Source: Lewinellaceae bacterium (GTDB taxonomy: Bacteria; Bacteroidota; Bacteroidia; Chitinophagales; Saprospiraceae). Taken from it: 64,000 bases of DNA. Where the stretch lies: assembly GCA_020636005.1 (NCBI GenBank), contig JACJYR010000006.1:1-64000 (forward strand). The letters run 5' to 3'. A model generated the notes under the pieces. It ran no database searches, had not been told where the DNA came from, and saw only the letters and a list, made by a program, of their open reading frames with translations. A program made the translations under genes and the position numbers. Shown here one piece after another: positions 45,043-53,922 of the stretch (positions are counted from its first letter, which is position 1; every line of letters starts with the position of its first letter).

Positions 45043-45567
45043 TTAATCAAAACACTTGATATAGACAGGAGGCAACTGGATAACGTTGCTTTTGTGGCCT
45101 TTCCGATCCATGATGTACAGTTCAAAAGGAACTTCGTCGTAGGTCATGGTTACCTGAACGGGGGTACATTCACTCAGGATGAGCGAATCGGGGTACAGGC
45201 AGCATTTGGTGAACTGCCGGGCGGTGATTTTCCCTTTGATGCCGTTGGAGGCGCCCAGTTCCGGCACAAGCGGGACTTCCAGTTTGGTGATCTCGTCGTT
45301 GCGCAGGTCGGTCAAAAAGATCTGGTTGTTTTCCTCATCCCCGATATCGCCATCGCCATCGGTGAAGGAGAAGGTGATCAACAGCGTATCCCTGGCAGGG
45401 AAATCGCTCAGGCTGGACGCCCGCCGCAGGGTGTCTTTGGAAAAACTGACAAACTCGATATACGGCTCGACCGGGTATTCCGGCGGGGAGGCACAGGAAG
45501 CCAACAAAGACAGCAGGGCAATCGGGAAATATTTGAGAAGTTTGCGGCAAGGCTGCATCTTATTCAT
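45043..45567 (-). CDS. Small hypothetical lipoprotein
   Basis: 174 residues. The N-terminus (KYFPIALLSLLASC) is a lipoprotein signal with lipobox LASC. The mature part has an Asp/Gly-rich stretch (FTDGDGDIGDEENNQI) resembling a calcium-binding or surface-exposed loop, followed by strands and a short Cys pair (KCC, SECTP). I recognise the lipoprotein plan common in Bacteroidota but no function. The start may be either of two ATGs three codons apart. It is 25 bp upstream of the AraC gene on the same strand and so probably cotranscribed. Confidence 0.75.
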   Translation of the reverse strand: MNKMQPCRKLLKYFPIALLSLLASCASPPEYPVEPYIEFVSFSKDTLRRASSLSDFPARDTLLITFSFTDGDGDIGDEENNQIFLTDLRNDEITKLEVPLVPELGASNGIKGKITARQFTKCCLYPDSLILSECTPVQVTMTYDEVPFELYIMDRKGHKSNVIQLPPVYIKCFD

Positions 45568-45620
45568 TGTTTACTTTTTTCAGGTTGGGAAATTAGTCAT
45601 TTTGATAAAACCTATTGATC

Positions 45621-45702
45621 GTAAGTAGTTGTTTGAAATGGTTTGAGTTGTTTGAAATCGCTTTGCATCCCTGATTGTCAAGCATTTACTTGAGTATTTA
45701 AA
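45621..45702 (+). repeat. Dispersed upstream repeat, copy C
   Basis: Contains TAAGTAGTTGTTTGAAATGG, TTTGAAATCG, GATTGTCAAGCATTTACT and TATTTAAAATCAAAAT in the same order as copies A and B; the most divergent copy. It lies ~100 bp before the LuxE-like gene start. Confidence 0.5.
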
Positions 45703-45800
45703 ATCAAAATAGCCCAAACTAATTTCAAGGATGAACTTATTTGACGAGGGGCAAGCAACCCGGCAGCGTCCTTTGGCCTGCCCGTCAACTGTCAGTTTCA

Positions 45801-46805
45801 ATGAAATACGAAGAACAAAGAAGGCTTATTATCCATCAGCTACGGGAATTTTCCGGGGACCGGTTTGAGTCGCTGGCCCTGGAGGTGTTCAGGTTCCAGG
45901 CTACCTACAATGCGCTCTATGCCAACTACCTGTCCCTGCTGGGCATTGAAGCGCCGTCAGTCCAAACCCCCGATGCCATCCCATTTCTGCCTATCCAGTT
46001 TTTCAAAAACTACACCGTGAAAACGGGCGAATGGCAGGCCGAAACGATTTTTACAAGCAGCGGCACCACCGGCGCTATCACGAGCAGCCACCCGGTCCAC
46101 CAGTTGGATTTTTATAAACAAAACACCGTGAAAGGGTTCCAGTCATTTTACGGAAACCCCGCCGGGTATTGTGTACTGGCTCTTTTGCCCTCCTACCTTG
46201 AACGCTCCGGTTCCTCGCTGGTTTGCATGGCCGGGCATTTTATTTCCTTATCAAAACACCCGCAAAGCGGTTTCTTTCTAGACAACCTCGAAGCCCTGGC
46301 GGAAGTCCTGCAAGCAATGAAAGCTGCCGGCGCCCCTGTTTTGCTGCTGGGCGTAAGCTTTGCCCTGCTCGACCTGGCGGAACGATTTGACCTGCAGTTG
46401 GAGAATGCCATCGTGATGGAAACAGGCGGCATGAAAGGCAAGCGGCGTGAACTGACCCGGGAAGAACTGCACAGGTCACTGAAAACGGCATTTCATCTTA
46501 CAGCCATCCACTCAGAATACGGAATGACCGAGCTGTTTTCGCAGGCCTATTCAAAAGGCAACGGTCAATTTTACCCCGCCCCCACCCTGAAAGTGTTTGC
46601 CCGTGAAATAACCGACCCTTTGGCGCAGCAGGGTTTTGGCAAAACGGGCGTCCTGAACATGATAGACCTCGCCAATTTCGATACCTGTAGCTTCATCGCT
46701 ACCGATGACCTTGGCAGGGTTTTCCCCGACGGCTCCTTTGAAGTGCTTGGGCGGCTGGACAACAGCGACATCAGGGGCTGCAACCTGATGGCGGGGGCGG
46801 ATTGA
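45801..46805 (+). CDS. LuxE/acyl-protein synthetase-domain protein
   Basis: 334 residues from the ATG at 45801 (MKYEEQRRLIIHQ). Shows the acyl-protein synthetase/LuxE layout: LPIQFFKNYTVKTGEW, the ATP-binding FTSSGTTGAITSSHPV, GVSFALLDLAERFDLQLEN, ETGGMKGKRREL and SEYGMTELFSQAYS. LuxE activates fatty acids as acyl-AMP. In Bacteroidota, lone LuxE-domain genes lack the luciferase partners, so this one probably activates some other carboxylate; the substrate cannot be read. Its promoter region bears repeat copy C; convergent with the M1 peptidase gene. Confidence 0.82.
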   Translation: MKYEEQRRLIIHQLREFSGDRFESLALEVFRFQATYNALYANYLSLLGIEAPSVQTPDAIPFLPIQFFKNYTVKTGEWQAETIFTSSGTTGAITSSHPVHQLDFYKQNTVKGFQSFYGNPAGYCVLALLPSYLERSGSSLVCMAGHFISLSKHPQSGFFLDNLEALAEVLQAMKAAGAPVLLLGVSFALLDLAERFDLQLENAIVMETGGMKGKRRELTREELHRSLKTAFHLTAIHSEYGMTELFSQAYSKGNGQFYPAPTLKVFAREITDPLAQQGFGKTGVLNMIDLANFDTCSFIATDDLGRVFPDGSFEVLGRLDNSDIRGCNLMAGAD

Positions 46806-46818
46806 TAGCGCCGCCTGG

Positions 46819-48765
46819 TTAACCTTTTATAAACGCAACCGCACACACCCTGCCGTTCTCCTCCCGCAGCAGCACCCGGTAAAGCCCTGCGGGCAAACCG
46901 CCCACCTTTATCTGGTAGTCTCCTGCTTGAATGTTGCCGGTACCTACCACCTGGCCGACCGAATTCACCAAAGACCATCGCAAAGCACCGGCTCGCAGGC
47001 TTTCACCCACTACCTGTATGTAATCCTGGGCAGGATTGGGGAAAACCCTGAACCTATCGCTGGCTATCTGCTCGTCCACGGCGCTGATTGCCCCTTGCTG
47101 CACGGTATTGTTGGCAGAAATCAGCCAGATGTCGGGGTCGAACTGGACCGCAGTCACCTCAAAAGGCACTGACACCGAAAACAACTGGCCGTTGAAAGTA
47201 TGCTCCAACCGCACCAGGGTGTCCACGCCGTTGCCCATGAGCAGAACAGGCAGGGGCATTTCAAAAAAATCAACGGAAGGATGGGAAGTAGTCTGGATAA
47301 CCTGGAGCAAAACCGGATTGCCAGGTGCCTGATTCCAGGTGACCTGGTAGCTGGGGAAGCCCTGGCCCTGGTACCAGTCTTTGAAAAACTCCGTCAAAGG
47401 CTGCCCGGAGGCTGCTTCGAGGTGGGCCTGCAGGTCGGGCGTTTTGGCAAAGCCGAACTGGCGGTCGTCCAGGTAATTGCGAAGGCCCTGGAAAAAGGCT
47501 TCGCCGCCGAGCTTCCAGCGCAGCATGTGCAGCAGGAACGCCCCTTTGGAGTAGCTCAGCCGCCCGCTGAAAATCCGGTTGACGTCCGTGGTATCGTTCA
47601 CCTGGACGGAGCCATCGGGCTGTGAAACGATGTTGTTCAAGCGGTTGAGCTTCCAGTTGTACCAATCGGTTGGTGTCAGGAAACGCTCCCTGGTCATGCC
47701 TTCCAGGTAGGTGGCAAAGCCTTCGTTCAGCCAGATGTCCTCCCAACTGCCACAGGTCACCATGTCGCCAAACCATTGGTGCGCCAGTTCGTGGCCCAAC
47801 AGGCTACGGGTGAAGTTGATCACAAAGCTCATGGTCTGGTGTTCCATGCCACCGCCCCAACCAAACTGGGCGTGGCCATATTTTTCCTGGTAAAAGGGAT
47901 AGGTCATGAAAAGGCTGTCGTAAAACTGGAGGGTCTGCACGAGGTCTGCCGTGCCGGCCTGTGCAGCGGTTAGATCTTCGGGGTACACATAGTTTACCAT
48001 GGGCAGGTTGGTGCCGTTGCCGAGCATCACATTGTCGGTGTATTGGGCATAATTGGTGACGGCAATGGCCACGAGGTAAGGGGCGATGGCGTACCGGTGT
48101 TTCCAGTGGTACCTTTTATTGTTGCCAACCGTGGTTTCCTGCACCAGCTTGCCGTTGCTGGCGGCCCGGTAGGCGGCAGCCGTGGTGACCAGGACATCAA
48201 TGCTGTCAATCTTGTCGTCCAGGCCGTTTTTGCAGGGCCACCAGTCCTGGGCGCCGAATGGCTCGGAGAGCGTCCAGAGTATGGGCGTTCCGGCGTGTTC
48301 GGTCTGGATGAAGGAGCCAAAACCGTTGGAGGGCGGGGCACCCTGGTAGGCGATGGTCAGGCTGTCGAGCTTGCCGGTGGGGAGGGCCGCCGGGAGTTGA
48401 ATGGTCAGCAGGTAGCTGCCATCCTGGGTGTAGGACAAAGCCTGTCCGTGGTAGCGGATGCTGTCAATGCCCAGTGCAGAAGAGAAGTCAAAATTGATTT
48501 CCGAGAAGCCGTCTTCCAGGGTTTGAAAATAGACGGTGGCCTTGCCCTGGATGTAATACTGGGCCGGATCGATGAACCACTCGAAGCGATAGTATTTCAG
48601 GTCGTAGTTGTCCGTCAGGGCGTTGGTGGTACGGGTTGTCAGGAAGAATTTTTCGTGGGCGGCCCCTTCCTTGCAGGCGATTTCTTCCAGGGTGGTTTCG
48701 GGGTTGTTTTGGGCAAAAATGGAGCAGGCCAGAGCCAGCCCAATGAAAGTCATTATTTTTTTCAT
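46819..48765 (-). CDS. T9SS-secreted M1-family metallopeptidase (aminopeptidase)
   Basis: A 648-residue secreted peptidase. Signal peptide at 1-18, M1 domain with WGGGMEHQTMSF (304-312, in place of the usual GAMEN exopeptidase motif), zinc motif HELAHQW (325-331) and third ligand in NEGFATYLE (348). The C-terminal ~80 residues (RVFPNPAQDYIQVVGE, GLPAGLYRVLLREENG) are a T9SS type A sorting domain. M1 enzymes trim N-terminal residues from peptides. The altered GAMEN motif means that exopeptidase specificity may differ. Likely a nutrient-scavenging enzyme at the cell surface. Confidence 0.92.
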   Translation of the reverse strand: MKKIMTFIGLALACSIFAQNNPETTLEEIACKEGAAHEKFFLTTRTTNALTDNYDLKYYRFEWFIDPAQYYIQGKATVYFQTLEDGFSEINFDFSSALGIDSIRYHGQALSYTQDGSYLLTIQLPAALPTGKLDSLTIAYQGAPPSNGFGSFIQTEHAGTPILWTLSEPFGAQDWWPCKNGLDDKIDSIDVLVTTAAAYRAASNGKLVQETTVGNNKRYHWKHRYAIAPYLVAIAVTNYAQYTDNVMLGNGTNLPMVNYVYPEDLTAAQAGTADLVQTLQFYDSLFMTYPFYQEKYGHAQFGWGGGMEHQTMSFVINFTRSLLGHELAHQWFGDMVTCGSWEDIWLNEGFATYLEGMTRERFLTPTDWYNWKLNRLNNIVSQPDGSVQVNDTTDVNRIFSGRLSYSKGAFLLHMLRWKLGGEAFFQGLRNYLDDRQFGFAKTPDLQAHLEAASGQPLTEFFKDWYQGQGFPSYQVTWNQAPGNPVLLQVIQTTSHPSVDFFEMPLPVLLMGNGVDTLVRLEHTFNGQLFSVSVPFEVTAVQFDPDIWLISANNTVQQGAISAVDEQIASDRFRVFPNPAQDYIQVVGESLRAGALRWSLVNSVGQVVGTGNIQAGDYQIKVGGLPAGLYRVLLREENGRVCAVAFIKG

Positions 48766-49008
48766 AAGAATGTTTTGAGAAGATAAGTGGTGAAAATTCC
48801 GACGTTGGACGGGGCTTTTCGTTTACCCAATAAAAATGATGGTAAAATTTATAAAAGTCACCGAGGCAAAAAAATTTTGAAGGTTGAGAAAAATCATTTG
48901 TGCAAGCCAACAGACGCACTGGGGTGAATCCTTATTAAAAAGGCTTGCGCCAATTTATTTTTGTCAAAAAAGCCTAGTTTCAGTCTCCAATAGCGATGCC
49001 TTTTGCTT
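48766..49008. other. Gene-free interval upstream of the M1 peptidase gene
   Basis: About 240 bp with AT-rich runs; presumably the promoter and leader of the M1 peptidase gene. No RNA or hairpin of note, apart from the adjoining repeat copy R4. Confidence 0.45.
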
Positions 49009-49121
49009 TAGTAACGATGAAAAAATAACTTCACCATTTTGATGTTGAAACCCCAGCACTGGAAGGGTTTTTAAAAATAATCCCGATGTGAAATCGGGAT
49101 TATTTTTCCTTCGATCCTTAA
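49009..49121 (-). repeat. Dispersed hairpin repeat, copy R4
   Basis: On the plus strand it starts TAGTAACGATG and ends CGATCCTTAA, i.e. inverted relative to R1-R3. It has the AATCCCGAT / AATCGGGATT stem and the AACCC..GGGTT stem (CAGCACTGG core). Immediately downstream of the S8 peptidase gene. Confidence 0.88.
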
Positions 49122-49133
49122 AAGTTTAACCCG

Positions 49134-50885
49134 CTATTTTTTCACCACCTTCCCACGCAACACATTCCCGCTTTGCAATAGCCGGTAGTAATAAACACCA
49201 GTTGGAAAATGCGCCAGGTTGATGCTTTGCACACCGCCCTGGAATGCATCGTAACGGCGCTCCAGTAACAGCCTGCCGTTCATATCCAGCATTTCAATCT
49301 GCACAGTGCCTGGTTTATCCCCCAACTTAAAATAAAGCATGTCGGAAAAGGGGTTTGGATAAACGCTAACCTCTCCGGCAACCTCCTCCACCGACTGGCT
49401 GACCACCAACGAAAGCGCCTCGGCTACTGCGGCCAGGGCATCCACCCGCCCGTAGCCGTAGGTATTGTTTGGGGTCAGGGTGCCGGGCACGCCCCCACAT
49501 TCCTGGTCGGTAAAAAGTGGGACGGCTGTCCGTTCTATAATATTTTCAATGGTGTCCACCTGCCCGGCCAGGTCGGGATTTGCAGAAATCATCAGTGCCA
49601 CCAGGCCAACCACATGCGGCCCGGCCATGCTCGTCCCGGAAAAATTGGCATACCCACCATTGCGGATAGAAGAGCGCACGAACACCCCCGGCGCTGACAC
49701 ATTGGGCTTTAAGCGGCCACTGCCGTCGGCCATCACGGGGCCGCGGCTGCTGAACCCTGCGATGGTGTCGTTGATGTCCGTCGCCCCGACGGAGAAGCTG
49801 CTCTCGAACAACGCCGGCGGATCGGCAATGGAACTGCAACCACTGCCACTGTTACCCGCCGACACGACCACCACCGTGCCTGCCAGCCGGAGGTTGTTGA
49901 CGGCCAGGTTCATCAGCTGCAGGTTGGTGGCGTTGCAGCCTTCGCCCGCCGAGCAATACCAGGAATTGTTGACGACGTGCGGCGCTTTGGTCGGGTCGGG
50001 GTTTTCGTTGTTCAGATCGGTGGGGGCAATGAACCACTGGAAACATTCGAGGTAGGTAAAAGGCGAGCCGTTGCCCCGCTCCATGTTGCGGCAGGCGCAC
50101 CATTTCGCCCCCGGGGCCACGCCGATTTCGTTGTCGCCGTCCAGCCCAACCATCGTGCCCATGGTGTGCGTACCGTGATTGTGGTCGTCGCAGGGAAAAG
50201 GCGAATCCAGCCCGCAGGGGTTGAGCGAGTCGGAGGCAAGGGGGCTGATGGAGTGGATGGCATCGTGCCAATTGTAATTATGGTCGGCGGTGCCGGTGAG
50301 GGTGTCGTAGCCCCGGTACTCGTTTTTCAGTGCCGGGTGTTCCCATTCGTAGCCGGTATCCTGGCCGCCTACCGTGACGCCCTGGCCCCGGTAGCCCATT
50401 GCCCACACATCGTCGGCATTTATTTTTTCAATGCCCCATTCGATGGTCCTTTCGGACGTGCCGCCCCTGTCAACGGGGGCATCAAAACGGGAAGTGGGAT
50501 TGGCGATGATTTGCCCGACATCCGGCCTTTGGGCCAGTTCTTCCAGCAGCGCTATATCTCCACTGGCCTCAATGGCGTTGACAATGAAGAGGCTCTGGTA
50601 GGCAACGTTTTTTTGTTCCAAAAAGGCTATCAGGCCCGCCTGGGTGCTTAAGGCGGTTTGGCTGAGTTGGTTGAACACGTAGGTGGCTTTTTCGTCCTTG
50701 GTTTTCAGTTGCCGGGCGGCGCTGACATCGGCTTGTTGCTTTAGCACGGCAATAAATGGGGCCGCCTGGTCAGCGGCCAGATTTTCGAGGAGGGCCGGGT
50801 CGATTTTCTGTGGCCAGTTTTCCGTTTGGGCAGGAAGGATTTGGAACATTGCCAGCAGACAGGCCAGCAGGAATAGATTTTTCAT
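49134..50885 (-). CDS. T9SS-secreted S8 (subtilisin-like) serine peptidase
   Basis: A 583-residue peptidase with a signal peptide (ending PAQ, ~20), an inhibitor-like propeptide region (about 30-130) and the S8 catalytic domain: Asp in GGQDTGYE (about 176), His in HNHGTHTMGT (about 237) and Ser in NFSGTSMAGPHVVGL (about 420). The C-terminal 75 residues (VYPNPFSDMLYFKLG, FPTGVYYYRLLQSGN) form a T9SS type A sorting domain. All three catalytic residues are present, so it should be active. Adjacent to the M1 peptidase, it suggests a proteolytic secretome block. Confidence 0.93.
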   Translation of the reverse strand: MKNLFLLACLLAMFQILPAQTENWPQKIDPALLENLAADQAAPFIAVLKQQADVSAARQLKTKDEKATYVFNQLSQTALSTQAGLIAFLEQKNVAYQSLFIVNAIEASGDIALLEELAQRPDVGQIIANPTSRFDAPVDRGGTSERTIEWGIEKINADDVWAMGYRGQGVTVGGQDTGYEWEHPALKNEYRGYDTLTGTADHNYNWHDAIHSISPLASDSLNPCGLDSPFPCDDHNHGTHTMGTMVGLDGDNEIGVAPGAKWCACRNMERGNGSPFTYLECFQWFIAPTDLNNENPDPTKAPHVVNNSWYCSAGEGCNATNLQLMNLAVNNLRLAGTVVVVSAGNSGSGCSSIADPPALFESSFSVGATDINDTIAGFSSRGPVMADGSGRLKPNVSAPGVFVRSSIRNGGYANFSGTSMAGPHVVGLVALMISANPDLAGQVDTIENIIERTAVPLFTDQECGGVPGTLTPNNTYGYGRVDALAAVAEALSLVVSQSVEEVAGEVSVYPNPFSDMLYFKLGDKPGTVQIEMLDMNGRLLLERRYDAFQGGVQSINLAHFPTGVYYYRLLQSGNVLRGKVVKK

Positions 50886-50948
50886 AGAATAGATTTAATA
50901 ATGCGAATAAAGGGTTCGTTCTTTAAGTTCGTTGATTTTCAGGAGGTT

Positions 50949-50981
50949 AGATCATGGTGATTTTGAAAATCACCATGATCT
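50949..50981. repeat. 33-bp near-perfect palindrome upstream of the S8 peptidase gene
   Basis: AGATCATGGTGATTTT and its reverse complement meet around a single G at 50965. Nested further out, AATGCGAATAA at 50896-50906 pairs with TTATTCGCATT at about 51024-51034. The site sits 64 bp upstream of the S8 start codon and could be an operator or a regulatory hairpin. Confidence 0.6.
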
Positions 50982-51224
50982 CTTTTTCAAACAACCAGAA
51001 ATGTGGCAATTATTTCAACCCATTATTCGCATTTTTTTAAAGAAATAGTAGTTGAATTTTGGCAAAGGTAGAATGGCTTTTATTGTGCCAGACATCTCCT
51101 GGCAGACATCTGCCGTGAATATGGTGAGAAATTCCGGCAGGTAATTTTGAGGAGACAAAACACAAACCGTTCAATCAAAGCGATAGCATACTGAAGTTAC
51201 CCCGTCACTTCGTGCCGGTTTGGA

Positions 51225-53246
51225 TCAACTTCCGAGTTCCCGGCGGCCTTTCCAGACGATTTCCAAATCACGCCAGCCGTCATAGTCCTTTGCATAGAGA
51301 AAATTCAACCGCTGGACCGTAGCCTCATCCAGTCCTTTTTTCCCGATGGCATCCAGTGGTGTCAACACCCCGGTTTTTATTGTTGGCAACAAGTGCTGGC
51401 GGGGGGCGGGGGACGGCGGAGGATGGACAGCGGACGGGAAGCGGGGGCCTGCATACCCGACCCAGCTTTTTTTCCCAATGAATACCTGGAAGATATTGAT
51501 TAGAAACCCCTTTCTGTTTTTTACCAAAACCAATACCAGCGGTACAAACAACAAACAACAAAGAGCAAACAGCAGATCAAACACCCGCTTGTTACGGCGT
51601 GCCATCGGTGTGGCTATCTGGTACCGGATTTCTATGGTGTACAGTTCTCCGGACGTGTCCTTTGAACTGCTGCCGATGATGCTGGCGCTTTCTTCGGGCA
51701 CAATTTTGTAGTCCACGACCGGGCCGAGCCGGGCCATCCACTGCATAATGTCTTCCGAGCTGATGTCTTTTGAGCAAAAAATGATCTCGTCTATTTTGTA
51801 AATCTGGGCAACTTCATCGAGGCGGCTTATGTCTGCGAGGAGGTCAGCACGATGGGCAGCGGACAGGGGACGATGGGCCGGCAGGACGGTTCCGATGAAA
51901 TTCTTCCTTACCTGTGCCTGGCCGAGGAGGTTGCGCACCCGCTCGCTTTCCTCAGGAGAGCCGACGATGACCAGGTTTTCAGGTTTCGAACTACCAACAT
52001 CAAAATTTTTGGTCCTGATAAAATGAATGGCCGTCCGCAGTGCGGCAGTGCTGCCGATGGCCCAAACAGCACCCAATAACAAGATGGCCCTGGACGGACG
52101 GAAGTCCAACGACAGGTAGCCATAAACCGCCGACAGCACCAGGGTACCGATGAGCAGCCCCCGCACCAAGCGCCGCAGGTTGTAGCGTTCGTCGTAGCCG
52201 CCTGTGAAAAATACGGCCCCGAGCCATATCAGCGTGTAGAAGGGGATGTTGAACCAGATGAACTTGGGGTCGTAGTAGCCGGGGTCGTCGTAATAGTACC
52301 TCGCCCAGAAGAATTTCAGGAACTGGAGGCCGCCCGCTATCAGCAGGGCATCCAGCAGGGGCAGGGCGCTTTTTTTGAAAAAATTGAGGACGAGCGTGAT
52401 GCCCGCCCGCAGGTAAATCGCCCCATAAATCATGGCGATGTAGAGCCGTGCCTGCCTGCCCGTGAAGTGCTTGCGGGCGAAGATGATCATGGCATTGTAG
52501 AAGGTGCGGACATAGTTGAGGCTGCCTTTTTTGGTGCTTTCGCCTTTGTAGTGGATGATGGTGGTGCCGGCGAAATAGTAGTTTTTGTAGCCCGCCTGCA
52601 CGATACGGTAGCTCAGGTCAATGTCTTCGCCGTACATGAAAAACGCCTCGTCGAGCAGGCCGATTTTGTCTAAAACGCTACGGCGCAGCAGCATGAACGC
52701 CCCGGCCAGCACGTCCACTTCGTGCGTCTCGTCCTGGTCGAGGTAGCCGAGGTGGTAGCGGTTGAAGGTTTTTGACTTGGGGAAAAGGGAGGACAGGCCG
52801 AAGGTTTTACAAAAAGCCACAAAGGGCGAAGGGAAGCCCCGTTTGCTCTCCGGGAGGAACTTGCCACTGCCGTCAATCATTTTCACGCCGAGGCCGCCCG
52901 CATCGGGGTGCGCCTCCATGAAGTCAAGGCAGTTTTTGAACGTGTCCTCCCGCACCACGGTGTCGGGATTGAGCAGCAGGATGTATTTCCCCTTGGCTTC
53001 CTTGATGGCTTGGTTGTTTGCGACGGCGAAGCCTGTATTTTGTTGATTGGCGATGAGTTTTACTTCGGGGAATTTTTCCCGCACCATCGCCGTGGAGTTG
53101 TCCACGGAGTTGTTGTCCACCACGAAGACCTCGGCCTCCCCCCTGCCCCCTCCGAAGGAGGGGGGGAGCGCCTTGCGCACGGAGAGCAGGCACTGTTCGA
53201 GGAAGTGCTGGACGTTGTAGTTGACGATGATGATGGAGAGTTGCAT
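51225..53246 (-). CDS. GT2 glycosyltransferase fused to a degenerate sugar-transferase/membrane domain
   Basis: About 673 residues from the ATG at 53246 (MQLSIIIVNYNVQHFLEQCL). The N-terminal ~275 residues are a GT2 domain (VDNNSVDNST, LLLNPDTVVRED, EDIDLSYRIVQAGY), like rhamnosyltransferases of O-antigen synthesis. Four membrane helices and a Rossmann-like CoA/epimerase-type region follow (ENLVIVGSPEESERVRNLLG, about 440-520), then a C-terminus like that of polyprenyl-phosphate sugar transferases (RVFDLLFALCCLLFVPLVLV, KTGVLTPLDAIG) but without their catalytic KFRTM-type core. The start overlaps the stop of the HNH gene (TGATG). Confidence 0.8.
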   Translation of the reverse strand: MQLSIIIVNYNVQHFLEQCLLSVRKALPPSFGGGRGEAEVFVVDNNSVDNSTAMVREKFPEVKLIANQQNTGFAVANNQAIKEAKGKYILLLNPDTVVREDTFKNCLDFMEAHPDAGGLGVKMIDGSGKFLPESKRGFPSPFVAFCKTFGLSSLFPKSKTFNRYHLGYLDQDETHEVDVLAGAFMLLRRSVLDKIGLLDEAFFMYGEDIDLSYRIVQAGYKNYYFAGTTIIHYKGESTKKGSLNYVRTFYNAMIIFARKHFTGRQARLYIAMIYGAIYLRAGITLVLNFFKKSALPLLDALLIAGGLQFLKFFWARYYYDDPGYYDPKFIWFNIPFYTLIWLGAVFFTGGYDERYNLRRLVRGLLIGTLVLSAVYGYLSLDFRPSRAILLLGAVWAIGSTAALRTAIHFIRTKNFDVGSSKPENLVIVGSPEESERVRNLLGQAQVRKNFIGTVLPAHRPLSAAHRADLLADISRLDEVAQIYKIDEIIFCSKDISSEDIMQWMARLGPVVDYKIVPEESASIIGSSSKDTSGELYTIEIRYQIATPMARRNKRVFDLLFALCCLLFVPLVLVLVKNRKGFLINIFQVFIGKKSWVGYAGPRFPSAVHPPPSPAPRQHLLPTIKTGVLTPLDAIGKKGLDEATVQRLNFLYAKDYDGWRDLEIVWKGRRELGS

Positions 53247-53920
53247 CAGGGGAGGCGGGATAGTTTTTTGTGGATGTAGGCGATGGCAACCTGGCAGTAG
53301 GGTTCGAATTTTCCTTTTTTCATAGTTGACCATTTTTTCAACATATCCCTAAGCATTGCCTTTTTCGCTTTTTTGTCGGGGTTGTTTTTTGAGGCTGATT
53401 CAATCTCATTTTTCAGTTTGTCGATGAGCAATTTTCGTTCATCAATGAGGTGTTGCAAATCAAGCCCCAAGATCTCCTTAAGTTCTTTGTCAATCGTTTC
53501 ATTGTCCGAGTAGATATGCCCTCCAGGATCGAATTTCACCAGTGTTTCACAATTTTGGTTCAGCGGTGAAATTGTGATGGATAGGTTCTTTTTCAGCGTA
53601 TCGCAATGTTCCGAAAAATAGCTTTTTTCCCTGCCCAGTTGGTCTTTCTCCTTCCATTGATAATTGCCGGTACAGACAACAATCAGGTTCATGTAATTCT
53701 TTTCGTTGTTTTTGTTCCTTGGTTCCCAATGCTCAATTTTGGTCGATTTCTCACTGTCATTGATGCGCTGCATGCAGTAGCCACAGATAAAGCCTTGTTC
53801 GGACAGGAGCGCATTTCGCAAGGATTTTTTGGGCAGGTCATCGAAAGTGGAACCAGGAGTAGTCCTTTTTTCAATCACATCAGCGGGTTCGTTTTTGGCC
53901 TTCTTATCAATAAACTTCAT
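53246..53920 (-). CDS. PtuB-like HNH endonuclease of a Septu-type defence pair
   Basis: A 224-residue HNH nuclease of the retron/Septu-associated (TIGR02646-like) family. Motif positions: CGYC (46-49) zinc ligands, KIEHWEP (61-67) with the catalytic His, YMNLIVVCTGN (76-86), then a C-terminal helical region. It starts two bases after the stop of the P-loop ATPase gene, in the ptuA-ptuB order. In Septu systems PtuB cleaves nucleic acid under control of the PtuA ATPase. No reverse transcriptase is nearby, so a Septu-like system is a better fit than retron Ec78. Its stop overlaps the start of the GT2 gene. Confidence 0.85.
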   Translation of the reverse strand: MKFIDKKAKNEPADVIEKRTTPGSTFDDLPKKSLRNALLSEQGFICGYCMQRINDSEKSTKIEHWEPRNKNNEKNYMNLIVVCTGNYQWKEKDQLGREKSYFSEHCDTLKKNLSITISPLNQNCETLVKFDPGGHIYSDNETIDKELKEILGLDLQHLIDERKLLIDKLKNEIESASKNNPDKKAKKAMLRDMLKKWSTMKKGKFEPYCQVAIAYIHKKLSRLP

Positions 53921-53922
53921 GA

